Assembly (NCBI GenBank): GCA_036939755.1
Contig: JALLAZ010000338.1
Location: 1-16,903, forward strand
Length of the DNA stretch: 16,903 nucleotides
Origin: Stephanodiscus triporus
Lineage: Eukaryota > Bacillariophyta > Thalassiosirophyceae > Thalassiosirales > Thalassiosiraceae
Reading direction: 5' to 3'
Positions 9,372 through 16,903 of the stretch are shown here, piece by piece. Numbering within the stretch: the first letter of the stretch is position 1; every line of letters starts with the position of its first letter. Made by a program: the position numbers and the translations under genes. The notes beneath the pieces were generated by a model. The model was not told the DNA's origin, did no database searches, and saw nothing but the letters and a program-made list of their open reading frames with translations.

Positions 9372-9768
9372 TAGTTTCTCTGCGAATGAGTAACTTTGAA
9401 TTATGTTTGTAAGAGTTTGTACCAGGAAAGTATGCTAGTGAGGTCTCTGCACGCAATTATCATTTATTACATTATTAGGTAGATAAATTGTTTAATGTGA
9501 GAATACAAAACTATTCTTCCTACTTGTGATGTCTCTAGAGAGAAATACATTTGACAACGTTCATCTTCTGTGTGAGTTGCTGCAGACAAGCACGAGTGAA
9601 AGAAGTGATCTAGGTAACTGCCGCCGTTGCTCTCTCTAGAAGGCGTTCTTGGATATGTCGCAAAGAGACGCCACTAAGTCTAAATCCTAATAATTACAAC
9701 GTATAAAAATTATTTCATCCCATCTAAAACTATGCCTTGCTAACACGCCATCAGTGGACGCTTCTGCA
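9372..9768. other. Convergent 3' intergenic region
   Basis: 397 nt between the stops of two convergent genes, AT-rich, presumably both 3'UTRs and polyadenylation regions. CTCTAGAG-type sequences occur near 9533-9542 and 9634-9640. I see no ORF, RNA gene or strong hairpin here. Confidence 0.5.
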
Positions 9769-12582
9769 TTATATCATGGAAGCATTCGCGGAGGGCGTTG
9801 GTGGCAAGGTTGGCGGTTCGAAGCTACAAGAATCCGCCATTGAAACTCCCGTATATTCGCCACCAGAACTGGCACCAAAACCAGAGCTCAGCCCGCCAGC
9901 GTAATTCCTCGCCTCTCGCAACTGACGGAAACGCATGTAGTTGAAATTCTCGCGACGCTTCTTGTGAACGACGTACCCCACACCGGCGAGCACCATGATG
10001 ATGAAGGTGTAGCGAAAAAAATGATGCGTTCTCGTCTTCTCCGCGTAGGATGGCGTGGCGTCAGGCGCGGGTTCGGGGTCCGGTGATGAGTAGTATGGCT
10101 TCTTTTCGTCGGACCCGCCGCTCGGTTGGTATGGCTTCTTCTCTGGCGCTGTATTGGGAGCAACGGGCGAGACAGGCTTCACCGCCGGCGTAACTGGTAC
10201 AACAGGACTTTCATTTGGAGTCGATGGCGTTTTCAAGCAGCCACGCTCATACATGGTATGAAAATCCCAAGCTGCCTTGGCGATCTCACCCCCGCAATCC
10301 AACCTGCGAAATGCAGGGAACGGCCCTGCGCCGCCGCACATGTTTTCGACGTAACTGCACTGATCGTGATTGTCGAAATTCACCGAGTCATACATCTGAA
10401 GAAGATTCTTCTTGCACGGGGCATAAAACTCCTCCCACGCCGCGCAATCGATCGCGTCGAGAGACTTGCACGCATCGACCGCCTCGTAAAGAAGGGTCTT
10501 GAAATTGATGAAGCTACTGCACATGGGCGTTTCCTTGTTGACGTTGGCCGAACACTCGCAGAATTCCTCGGCGTCGTGGTATAAGTGATGCGCCAGCGAC
10601 GAAATCGCCTTGCTCACGTTTTCGGGGAGGGTCTCTCCCTTGGCGTTCTTGGCCGGTTTGAAGGACGATTTGTCCTCGCCAGTCTGCTCCTCGTCCTCGA
10701 TCAGACTGTGAAGTATCTTCATGCACTCCAGAGCGCTCTTGCCGCCGTGGAGGGGCTGCTCATCGTATGTGTGCGCGCATTCCTCGAAGAGGTCCAACGA
10801 GCCGAAGTTATCGTTATCGAAATCGGTCACCATCGCCATCAGCTGATCGACCTCGGCGCAGTCCGAGAATTTGACCAGCGCGTTGGTGCCCTTCAGGGTC
10901 TGTTCGGGGCCGCAGACGGAGGTGCCTCCCGTTGCGGCGGGCTCGGCGGCCTTCTTGGGTTTGACCATACCCGCGTGGGAGGCCGCCGACGATCCGCCGT
11001 CGGAGGCCGACTTGGCGTCGCAATATGCCGGACGGGTCTCGGAGCACGAGCACATGGAACAATCGACGAGGACCTTTTTTCGGTAGGCGGAGTGTCGAGT
11101 TCGCGAGCACGAGTGACAAATCAAACGTCAGTACGCGAGCAGAGATGGTCACAGGAATATGAAACGACGTATGCAGACCACGAGGAACGAAAACGAGCTT
11201 ACGTTGAAGTTGTCGTTCGCGAAGCAATATTGAGGAATTTCCCCCTGCATGCATCCCGCGCAGCTCTCGTCCTGGACGCAATTCCCAACCTGGATTAAGC
11301 ACTTAAGCTCGATGCACGCCTCCATGCTCTTGTAATCCTTGTAATTCGGGTCGTCGATCCTAGTGTCCGGACGCGTCGAGTCGCACGTGTTGTCGCACCC
11401 TTTCACCACGCCACCGACGGGGATGGTGCAGTCGCTCGGCGATCCGCCGGCGCCGAGGACGGGCGCGCCCGCCGACATCGGACGGAGTTCCCACGAGATC
11501 TCGTTCCCCCACACGCCGTTCTCGACCGTGATGCGATAGCACTTGGGAACCTTCGACAGGCACACGTGCACCGTGCCCTCGCTTCCGTACTTGAGCCCGC
11601 CCTGGTACACCGGCGTCCCGTCGACGCCGCGTTCCTTCATCGTGAGCATCGTCGAGTCCCATCCGTCCCCCCACGAATCGAATTGCACTAGCCTGTAGAG
11701 AGTTTCCGAGGAGGAGCAGTCGGGCAGCGCCTCGTCCTTGCCATATTCGTCGTCGTCGAACCACAACGTGCCCTCCTGCCCCCCCGACGAGTCGCTTTCC
11801 GTGGCGCAGTACTCCCCGTAGGTGCGCGCGAGGGACGGCTGGCACTTGACGGAGCTAGGATCGCGACACGCATATCCCTCGAGGCCGCACTGGCCGTACG
11901 AGTCCCCCCCGTCCGTCGTCGTGCCGGACGCCTTCTCCCCCCCCGGGTACATGCACGTGTCCTCGCAGCAGTCGCCGCCGTCGTAATGGCAGACGGGGGA
12001 ATTGTAGCATCCGGGCATGTTCTCGTGGCACACGCCGTCGCCGAGGAAGTGCTCGTGTATGCCCGGCCAGTCGCACGACGTGAGCTTGGAGCAGTCGGTG
12101 GCGTTGACGTCCCCCCCGCCCGGGCCTCCCCCGTTACTGCCGTTGTTGTTGTTGTTATTGTTGTTGTTGCTATTCCCCGTCCCCCCCCCCGCCATCTCGT
12201 CGTCCCAAACCACGCAGGTGTCGAACGCCGAGCAGAACGTGTCCTTCTCCTCCTCCCCTCCCCCCCTCACCTCGAGGCAGTGTCCGCCCGCCACGAGGAA
12301 GCCGAGTATGTCATCGCAGGGCGTGTCCGGCACGACGTTCGTCCAGTCGATGCCGTTGTCCTGGAGGCTCGTGAAGCAGGCGCGGCATGCGGGGGACAGG
12401 ATGCACAAGAGGAAGGCGCCGTCGCACGTCGACGCGGAGTCGGCGCCCTGCTGGACTAGGACGCGATGCCACGGCGGTTGTTGCGGACCGTCGTATCGTG
12501 CGGGGGCGGAGTCGAATTTGGCGGTGGCGACCCTGGAGGCCGCCATGGCCATCATGCCAATGGCTTCGTTGGGGACCTTCAT
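9769..12582 (-). CDS. LNR (Notch-type) and WGDGW domain membrane protein, receptor-like
   Basis: Two exons on the minus strand, 12582-11203 and 11073-9769, give 894 aa. An N-terminal cysteine-rich segment (~53-123) precedes an Asn run and a Gly-rich spacer (~138-157). Residues ~164-210 are a Lin-12/Notch repeat: GDGVC, then spaced cysteines, CHYDGGDC and CEDTC; the Asp/Asn and Cys pattern fits the calcium-binding fold. Residues ~294-368 form a module with SWGDGWD and CYRITVENG, ending NEISWEL, a type seen repeatedly in secreted stramenopile proteins. A cysteine module (~423-475, CAGCM and YCFAND) spans the splice junction. A further cysteine-containing helical domain (~500-755) and a Pro-rich stalk with EKKPY twice lead to a TM helix (~811-831, YTFIIMVLAGVGYVV) and a basic-start cytosolic tail. 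The N-terminal signal peptide is weak (MMAMAASRVATA); the true start could differ or an upstream exon may be missing. Ligand unknown. Convergent with the duplicated-module surface protein. Confidence 0.85.
11074..11202 (-). other. Spliceosomal intron in the LNR protein gene (129 nt)
   Basis: On the minus strand the donor is AAC|GTAAGC at 11202 and the acceptor AAAAAAG ends at 11074. Both exon ends are in phase 0. The intron contains TACTGAC, a close match to the branch-point consensus, and the acceptor is the first AG after it. Without splicing, the upstream frame stops within about 20 codons of the donor. Splicing yields FANDNFN followed by VLVDCSMCSC, which keeps the cysteine module intact. 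Confidence 0.87.
12142..12169 (-). repeat. AAC trinucleotide repeat encoding an Asn run
   Basis: A near-perfect (AAC)n microsatellite on the coding strand with one AAT interruption, encoding nine consecutive Asn in the LNR protein. It is adjacent to a Gly-rich stretch containing a ten-base homopolymer (12181-12190). It reads as a flexible spacer and is likely to vary in length between strains. Confidence 0.9.
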
Positions 12583-12635
12583 CGTCTTCTCGTTTTTGTT
12601 TTGACGAGTTCACTCTGTTTAATCCACGACCATGC

Positions 12636-12655
12636 CTCTAGATACGTATCTAGAG
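12636..12655. repeat. 20-bp perfect palindrome (candidate operator)
   Basis: Each half is CTCTAGATAC followed by its exact reverse complement, centred on TACGTA. The symmetry ends at both outer bases. The core TACGTA is the A-box type of ACGT element bound by plant bZIP factors; that link is inference. It starts 54 nt upstream of the LNR protein ATG, inside the divergent promoter. Confidence 0.75.
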
Positions 12656-12750
12656 TACCATACGAATTCCTTTTTCTGTTCACCGAAAAAAAAATTCTTC
12701 ATTTTTTTTTGTTGTTGTTCGTATGGTATTTACGGTACATAAGTACGACA

Positions 12751-12875
12751 GTAAGTACGATACAGGGACAAAAAACAAAAAACACCCACCACCTCGCCTG
12801 AGTCGTCATGAACAACTCACCCTGCATGAGCGACACCCTCAGTTTTACGTCTATGTACAAACCTGTGTCTTTCAG
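12751..12875 (+). other. Probable 5'UTR intron of the small TM protein gene (125 nt)
   Basis: Donor ACA|GTAAGTACG at 12751 and acceptor CTGTGTCTTTCAG ending at 12875 both fit consensus well, and the length matches the other introns in the window. If it is spliced, the in-frame ATG at 12808 lies in the intron and the first in-frame start is 12937. A short out-of-frame upstream ATG at 12723 would remain in exon 1. Transcript data would be needed to confirm it. Confidence 0.65.
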
Positions 12876-12936
12876 GAGAGAGGCAGCGACGACACTACAA
12901 CTAGTTAACGCGCACCAGCAACCCATCCCGAAGAAC

Positions 12937-13236
12937 ATGAGTTTCGCGACCAAGATGGCGGACGTCGCTCACAAGGCGGTCGTCACGACGTGCCTGAGCC
13001 TCTTCGCCTTCCAGGCCTACCAGCTCGGGACGAATATGATGATCGGGACAGACGAATTGAAGAAGAGGGAGCATCCGCAGCGGGGATTCATCCAGATGCT
13101 CCGGGACAAGTACGACGAGGAGTACAAGCACTACTTCGACACGGGACACAGGGATTGGTACGACAAGGACGACGATTCGTACTTGAAGAAAGTGCCGAAG
13201 CCGCAGGATTATCAACCGGGCGGGAAAAGGAATTGA
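12937..13236 (+). CDS. Small single-TM protein, function unknown (99 aa)
   Basis: Starts MSFATKMADVAHKAV and has one hydrophobic segment at ~13-33 (VVTTCLSLFAFQAYQLG), followed by a strongly charged C-terminal part rich in Lys, Asp, Tyr and Pro (DKYDEEYKHYFDTG, DWYDKDDDSYLKK). No cysteine motif or known enzyme signature. The size and layout (short N-terminus, one TM, charged tail) resemble small accessory or assembly subunits of mitochondrial inner-membrane complexes, but I do not recognise it. The ORF is open from an ATG at 12808, which would add 43 residues; I prefer 12937 because a consensus intron acceptor at 12875 separates them. It is divergent from the LNR protein gene and convergent with the PP2C gene. 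Confidence 0.7.
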   Translation: MSFATKMADVAHKAVVTTCLSLFAFQAYQLGTNMMIGTDELKKREHPQRGFIQMLRDKYDEEYKHYFDTGHRDWYDKDDDSYLKKVPKPQDYQPGGKRN

Positions 13237-13752
13237 CCCTTCTTTATGTACGCCGCATTGTAATAATACGAGGGTATAAGTAGGTAAATTTGGGGTGTTG
13301 GAAAGGAGTGGTTGATTACTTAGGCATGCCAGATGGATCCTCGGAGATGATGTATGATATATGGTCATTGCATGCGCTCCCCTTCAAAATTCGATAGACT
13401 CACGATGGCTGTAGATTCTGAGAGAATACACAAGTAATCCAATTACTTTCAACAAAAAGTGCTTACTAGAGAATTACCAAGTTACGTCAATATAAACCGT
13501 GCGATGTCTACCTCGGTCAAATTTTATGCCCAGTAACACTTCGTACCCCCCAATTCATTTTCGTCAGTGTACATCACCAACCCATCGATTTTTGCCCCCC
13601 ATCAAATGCATAGGAATCAATCCCCGCTGATTATCCCCACTAGTTGTGATATGCTTAGAATTTGTAAAAAAGTCGAGCACATGGCATGAATTGAAGGTCG
13701 AAATTTCCCACCTCAGCCATCCCAAACGCAATATTTCGAAGTCAATGACTCC
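13237..13752. other. Convergent intergenic region, no gene seen
   Basis: 516 nt between the stop of the small TM gene and the stop of the phosphatase gene. AT-rich, with no ORF above background, no tRNA-like cloverleaf and no clear repeat. It presumably holds two 3'UTRs. Confidence 0.5.
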
Positions 13753-14930
13753 CTATTCCTCGGCGGATGCCTTGTAGTCAAACAAGTGAGCGACAATGAC
13801 GGTTGTGTCGTCAATAACTTGTTCTTCTTGCATCCACCTCGCATTGGCCTCCTTCACGAGGCAATCAACTGCCTCCGCGGGACCGGGAGTAGGGAATAGG
13901 AGATTCATGGTCTCGTCGTTGTCAACAAACTCCCATAGGCCATCAGTCGCAATCACGATGACTCTATCCGAAGATGGATCCAATTCCTTCTCAGAGAATT
14001 CGGGATCCGAAATAACGCCGGCGGTGTGCGCGACCGCATCCCCAAGCGATCTAGTTCGGCACGTTTGACGGGGTAAGGGGTGAGTGGTTTTAAGCACCGA
14101 TAAACAAAAAATATCTACGAACACGTAAGCTCACCTTGACATGGCAAGTCCGGGAACATCCATATGACCGAGCCAAACACGCGGGGGGCCATCAATCCCA
14201 TCATCGTATTCCACTGCAAATACCCTACCCCCCGCGGCAATGATGCGCTCCTTCTCCAGAGGAGAGTCGGGCTTGTGATCATGAGTGAACTCCTCCGCCA
14301 CGAGCTTGCCGTCCTGTTCGAGTCCCAAAATGACACGCGAATCGCCAATGTTCACGCCAATCAAACTATTTCCCCTCACGATAGCCATCGACAACGTGGT
14401 GCCGCTGAATTCTGTGTCAATACGAAAGTTGCGGATCACCTGATGTTCCACCTTGGATATGGCATCCGTGGTGGCCTTTTTGATATCAGTGGACCAGCAG
14501 GGATGAGACATCATCTCCATGGCAAGCTGGTCGCGAAACTGAGCCGAAACTCCGTCACCGTGCTCCCCGTGTCCATCCAAGACGCAGAGGATGAGGGTGT
14601 TGGTGGCCGGATCGTCGGCCATGATGAGGGCATCCTGATTCTTTTTGCGCGGATTGTATGGGGCGTGCCCCTTCTTCGACACGCCAGAATATTCTGTCAC
14701 TGCACACCGTAGGTGAAGATGATGCTGAGATATTTACATACGTACAACAACGGCCGGTGAGTTAGCGAACGAAAACAAATACGACTAGAAAGAATTTTTT
14801 CAATAGATTGGAATGCAGTTCTTACATCTTCCGTCTTTTCTTTCGCCATCTCCTTCAAACTTGCTAACGCCCCACCATCGATCGTCTCGCTCTCGCCCTG
14901 CACCGTGAGGCGGCGGCGGATCTTCGACAT
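13753..14930 (-). CDS. PP2C-type (PPM family) protein serine/threonine phosphatase
   Basis: Three exons on the minus strand, 14930-14826, 14724-14135 and 14050-13753, give 330 aa. PPM phosphatases remove phosphate from Ser/Thr with two Mg/Mn ions held by Asp residues. The family motifs appear in order: KNQD (63-66); VLDGHGEHGD (84-93); FSGTTLSMAI with VNIGDSRVIL (141-167); THDHKPDSP with ERIIAAGGRV (182-203); GLAMSRSLGD (227-236), which is split by intron 2; VIVIATDGLWEF (262-273); and VIDDTTVIVAH (310-320). All expected metal-binding Asp residues are present, so it should be active. The length is usual for a bare catalytic domain. No TM or targeting signal is seen, so cytosol or nucleus is likely. 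The ATG at 14930 is the first in this frame; a GTG/TTG upstream is unlikely. A possible 5' exon at 15292-15393 would extend the N-terminus. Confidence 0.92.
14051..14134 (-). other. Intron 2 of the PP2C gene (84 nt)
   Basis: Donor TCAAG|GTGAGC at 14134 and acceptor GAACTAG ending at 14051. It splits an Arg codon, and splicing rebuilds the conserved PP2C motif GLAMSRSLGD, which is strong support. Confidence 0.93.
14725..14825 (-). other. Intron 1 of the PP2C gene (101 nt)
   Basis: Donor GAT|GTAAGA at 14825, acceptor ATCTCAG ending at 14725, phase 0 on both sides, with a GCTAAC branch-point-like sequence inside. Alternative AGs downstream (14700, 14694) put the catalytic frame out of phase with exon 1, so the acceptor at 14725 is preferred. 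Confidence 0.82.
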
Positions 14931-15291
14931 TATCCCCCCCTTTCGAAAAAATATCAATGGAAATTAAAGCGCGGTGTTTGTTAAGAGAGACTTTGACGAT
15001 GAGGATGGATGATAAAAATTAACCACCTGCGAAGAAAATAACAATAAAAGAAGGCGTTGTTCGAAGCGGGCAATCACAATTATCGTGACCACGCCGAGTG
15101 CTGGTTCATTCGCTTGAATTTGTAAACCCCCGTCATTGTCGAAAGCGGTGGAAGTCCGATCATCGCATGGCATGGGTCACGGATTGCCAGCGAAGCATCT
15201 CTTCTCAAATCGGAGTCATCGACGCTCGATTTTTATGCGACGGCAGTGTGCACGCAGAGAGGGCAAAAGTGACGCCGCCCGCGCTCCTTAC

Positions 15292-15393
15292 CTTCTTCCT
15301 GTCTTTTGGCGCATCCGAAGATCCATTTTGACCCAGATTGTTGCGGACGGAGTGACCTGGTTCCGCATGATGGCGTGCTGCTGCTTCGCTCAT
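15292..15393 (-). other. Candidate extra 5' coding exon of the PP2C gene
   Basis: On the minus strand an ATG in strong context (ACACCATGAG) opens 34 codons (MSEAAARHHAEPG start, APKDRKK end) followed directly by a consensus donor AAG|GTAAGG, phase 0. The only coding sequence downstream in this direction is the phosphatase. An acceptor TTTCGAAAG just before the phosphatase ATG would join in frame and add Gly-Gly-Ile ahead of its Met, with an intron of about 350 nt. It could instead be a 5'UTR exon or a small separate gene. No homology is recognised. Confidence 0.4.
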
Positions 15394-15835
15394 GGTGTAA
15401 AGGAAAGTAGTGAGGTTGTGAGGCTTAATTCTAGATATGTATCGTGGGCGAGTTTGAGTTGGAAGTCTTGCGGCCGAGGAAGGTGATGTCTGAGGTGGGT
15501 TGTGGTGCTGTCGGCTGGGACGGAGGAGGCGGGGAGCCAGCGGCGGGGGGGCGGGGGGCAGGGCCGATGCAATCCTTTCCCAACGCTGGTTTCACACGTC
15601 ACAACTTCAGTTTTTTTTCTCCGCACTTTCTCTATCGTATGATAAAAAGACTGAAGAACGGTTTCAGATCTTAATAATATATTGCTTACAGCTAGCGGTA
15701 CGACACTCTATAGTCTTTACGACGAGATAGAAATGTGATAGAATAAAATATAATATGATGTTGTGAAGGCCTTTCAGAAAATCGAAAAGTACTAAAACTC
15801 CTACATACGTTCAGGTAGCGGTCCTTAAACCCCAC
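15394..15835. other. Upstream region of the PP2C gene with a G-rich tract
   Basis: No supportable gene. The plus strand from about 15517 to 15563 carries five runs of three or more G (15517-15519, 15531-15534, 15545-15551, 15553-15558, 15561-15563), enough to form a G-quadruplex. It lies about 125-170 nt upstream of the candidate PP2C start, so it may be promoter. The rest turns AT-rich from about 15600. Confidence 0.5.
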
Positions 15836-15857
15836 AAAAAGCTGAATTCAGCTTTTT
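15836..15857. repeat. 22-bp perfect palindrome
   Basis: Left arm AAAAAGCTGAA is followed immediately by its exact reverse complement, centred on GAATTC. Twelve bases of it (AAAAAGCTGAAT) recur at 16044-16055. It lies in an AT-rich non-coding block and could be the end or core of a decayed element. Confidence 0.75.
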
Positions 15858-16193
15858 ACATAGGGTTTTTCAAAACTTCGTAGCTCCATGAAAAGTACAC
15901 ATATCTCAAAATATAATTCTACCAGCAGATTCGTCTTGTCAAGACAAATCGAATGGTATATGGTTTGCCTATGTAAATTTCTACGACAAATAGGTGCTAC
16001 GACAGGGTCAAAGATGAACTATTATTTTGAAAAATTCCTAAAAAAAAAGCTGAATCGACCCTTGTCATTCAGTCCTCCAATCGGGCCCCAAACACATGCT
16101 GATCATGGCGCCGATAGCGCAGCCTTACTCCCAGGATGCATGCGGAATAAGTTCTGGTGCTTTTGCTGCTCTGGGGTAAGCGGAAGATAGGTC
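15858..16193. other. AT-rich non-coding block
   Basis: Low-GC sequence with stops in most frames. The longest open frame (15888-16190 plus) has no recognisable product. It is bounded by two strong inverted repeats and contains a third, imperfect one at 15928-15950, so a small non-autonomous repeat element is possible. Confidence 0.4.
15928..15950. repeat. Imperfect inverted repeat, 11-bp arms
   Basis: Arms GATTCGTCTTG and CAAGACAAATC flank a single T, with one mismatch. A small hairpin in the AT-rich block. Confidence 0.6.
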
Positions 16194-16240
16194 TGGAGGC
16201 AATTTTGTGAAGCTCGAATTTCTCCACAAAATTGCCTCCA
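16194..16240. repeat. Hairpin with 16-bp perfect stem and 15-nt loop
   Basis: Left arm TGGAGGCAATTTTGTG (16194-16209) is the exact reverse complement of CACAAAATTGCCTCCA (16225-16240). Sixteen perfect pairs are well above chance for this spacing. No T-run follows, so a terminator is unlikely; a folded RNA or a remnant of a short inverted-repeat element is more plausible. Confidence 0.8.
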
Positions 16241-16523
16241 CCTCGACTCTTTCATGTTGTCGCATCCTCCAAAATCGCCCCCCTCTCTTCTCTCCTCATC
16301 CCCAAACTGTCACCAATTAATTGATTGTTGCATCAGAATGGGAATGGGCGGTCGCCCATTGTTGTCGTCGTCCTCGTCGCCGCCTATCTCGGAGTGGGAG
16401 CGTCGTCCAGCGACCTTGTCAACCTCCGTCAATCCCGTCGTATTTGACTCCGTCGCAGCCGACAAAGTAACGATGATCTGTCCTCCTTCCCTTGGGCTTT
16501 GTCAGCTCCCTTGTCCCGCATTG

Positions 16524-16850
16524 CGCCGTCATTGGTTGATTGTCGCGTCGCGCAGCTTCTCCCCCTCTCATCTCCCTCAAGCGCCTCCGCCTCTTCACGC
16601 CATGACATAGTCGCGCCGTCGTCGGTTGATTGTTGCGTCGTGCCATTGTCAGTTGGTTTTTGCCTCGCGCCGTTGTGGGTTGGTTATTGCATCGTGCCGT
16701 CATCGGTTGGTTTTTGTGTCACGCGGCTTCTCCCCTTCTCATCTCCCTCCACCGCCTCCATCTCTTCACGCCATGATGTTGCGTCGTTGTCGGTTGGTTG
16801 TTGCGTCGCGCTGTCGTCGGTTGATTGTGGCGTCGCGCGGCTTCTCCCCT
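16524..16850. repeat. 27-bp minisatellite with higher-order arrangement
   Basis: A degenerate unit around GTCGGTTGATTGTTGCGTCG repeats at exactly 27-bp spacing (unit anchors at 16624, 16651, 16678, 16705, and again 16792, 16819), with a lone unit at 16534. Two 50-bp spacer copies (16556-16605 and 16727-16776, 45 of 50 identical) sit 171 bp apart, and the first ten bases of a third begin at 16841. Because 27 is a multiple of three, frames stay open on both strands with nine-residue periodicity, so ORFs here are not evidence of a gene. Confidence 0.85.
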
Positions 16851-16867
16851 AGGTTGCATATTCCTGT

Positions 16868-16886
16868 AGGAATCCTCCGGATTCCT
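16868..16886. repeat. Short hairpin at the right edge
   Basis: Arms AGGAATCC and GGATTCCT flank a TCC loop, within a cluster of three TTCCTGT copies (from 16861 to the window end). It may be the start of another repeat cut by the window edge. Confidence 0.5.
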
Positions 16887-16903
16887 GTGTTTTCCGTTCC
16901 TGT

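Larger units (their letters stand above)
12583..12936. promoter_or_regulatory. Divergent promoter of the LNR gene and the small TM protein gene
   Basis: The 354 nt between two outward-facing start codons hold both promoters, a 20-bp palindrome at 12636-12655, a poly-T/poly-A stretch near 12686-12712 and the probable 5'UTR intron of the plus-strand gene. No clear TATA element was found. Confidence 0.55.

Noticed and set aside
10585..11298. 237-aa plus-strand ORF antisense to the LNR gene
   Set aside because: It is a GC-rich shadow frame opposite a gene with recognisable domains, and has no motif of its own.
12017..12604. 195-aa plus-strand ORF with a leucine run
   Set aside because: The leucine run is the complement of the Asn repeat in the real gene; shadow frame.
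14694..14700. Alternative splice acceptors for PP2C intron 1
   Set aside because: Both would put the catalytic frame out of phase with exon 1; the acceptor ending at 14725 keeps phase 0.
15098..15486. Two overlapping plus-strand ORFs upstream of the phosphatase
   Set aside because: They cover the candidate 5' exon and intron of the phosphatase on the other strand, and have no domain or supporting signals.
16419..16852. ORFs on both strands in the minisatellite
   Set aside because: A 27-bp period keeps frames open on both strands by arithmetic; no start context or domain supports a gene within the window.

Overview
The window looks like nuclear DNA of a diatom, most likely a centric (Thalassiosira-like) species; the genus is a guess from style. 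The signs are short GT-AG introns (84-135 nt), a bipartite plastid presequence with a phenylalanine after the signal-peptide cleavage site, a plastid-type triose-phosphate translocator, secreted membrane proteins with proline/serine/threonine linkers and a Notch-type (LNR) module, and compact genes in divergent and convergent pairs. There is no operon, Shine-Dalgarno pattern, CRISPR array, insertion sequence, rRNA or convincing tRNA.

Layout: (1) 133-813 (+) plastid, probably thylakoid-lumen, small helical protein. (2) 1063-3303 (-) 746-aa serine-rich, largely disordered protein of unknown role, convergent with gene 1. (3) 3684-5063 (+) triose-phosphate/phosphate translocator with one intron, divergent from gene 2. 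(4) 5064-6443 long AT-rich spacer with no supportable gene. (5) 6444-9371 (+) 975-aa single-pass surface protein with two copies of an extracellular module. (6) 9769-12582 (-) 894-aa single-pass membrane protein with LNR, WGDGW and cysteine-rich modules, one intron, convergent with gene 5. (7) 12937-13236 (+) 99-aa single-TM protein with a probable 5'UTR intron, divergent from gene 6; a 20-bp perfect palindrome lies in the shared promoter. (8) 13753-14930 (-) PP2C-type Ser/Thr phosphatase in three exons, with a possible extra 5' exon at 15292-15393. (9) 15394-16903 gene-poor: a G-rich tract, three hairpin-forming inverted repeats in AT-rich DNA, then a 27-bp minisatellite with higher-order structure running toward the right edge.

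The genes do not form an obvious pathway. Two encode plastid functions (lumen protein, carbon export). Two neighbouring convergent genes encode large type I membrane proteins with stalk-like linkers, and could be cell-surface or cell-wall receptors or adhesins. The PP2C is a signalling enzyme. The least explained items are the duplicated extracellular module, the LNR/WGDGW receptor-like protein, the promoter palindrome and the right-end repeats. I found no clear evidence for a wholly new multi-gene system. All splice sites and domain calls were made by eye.
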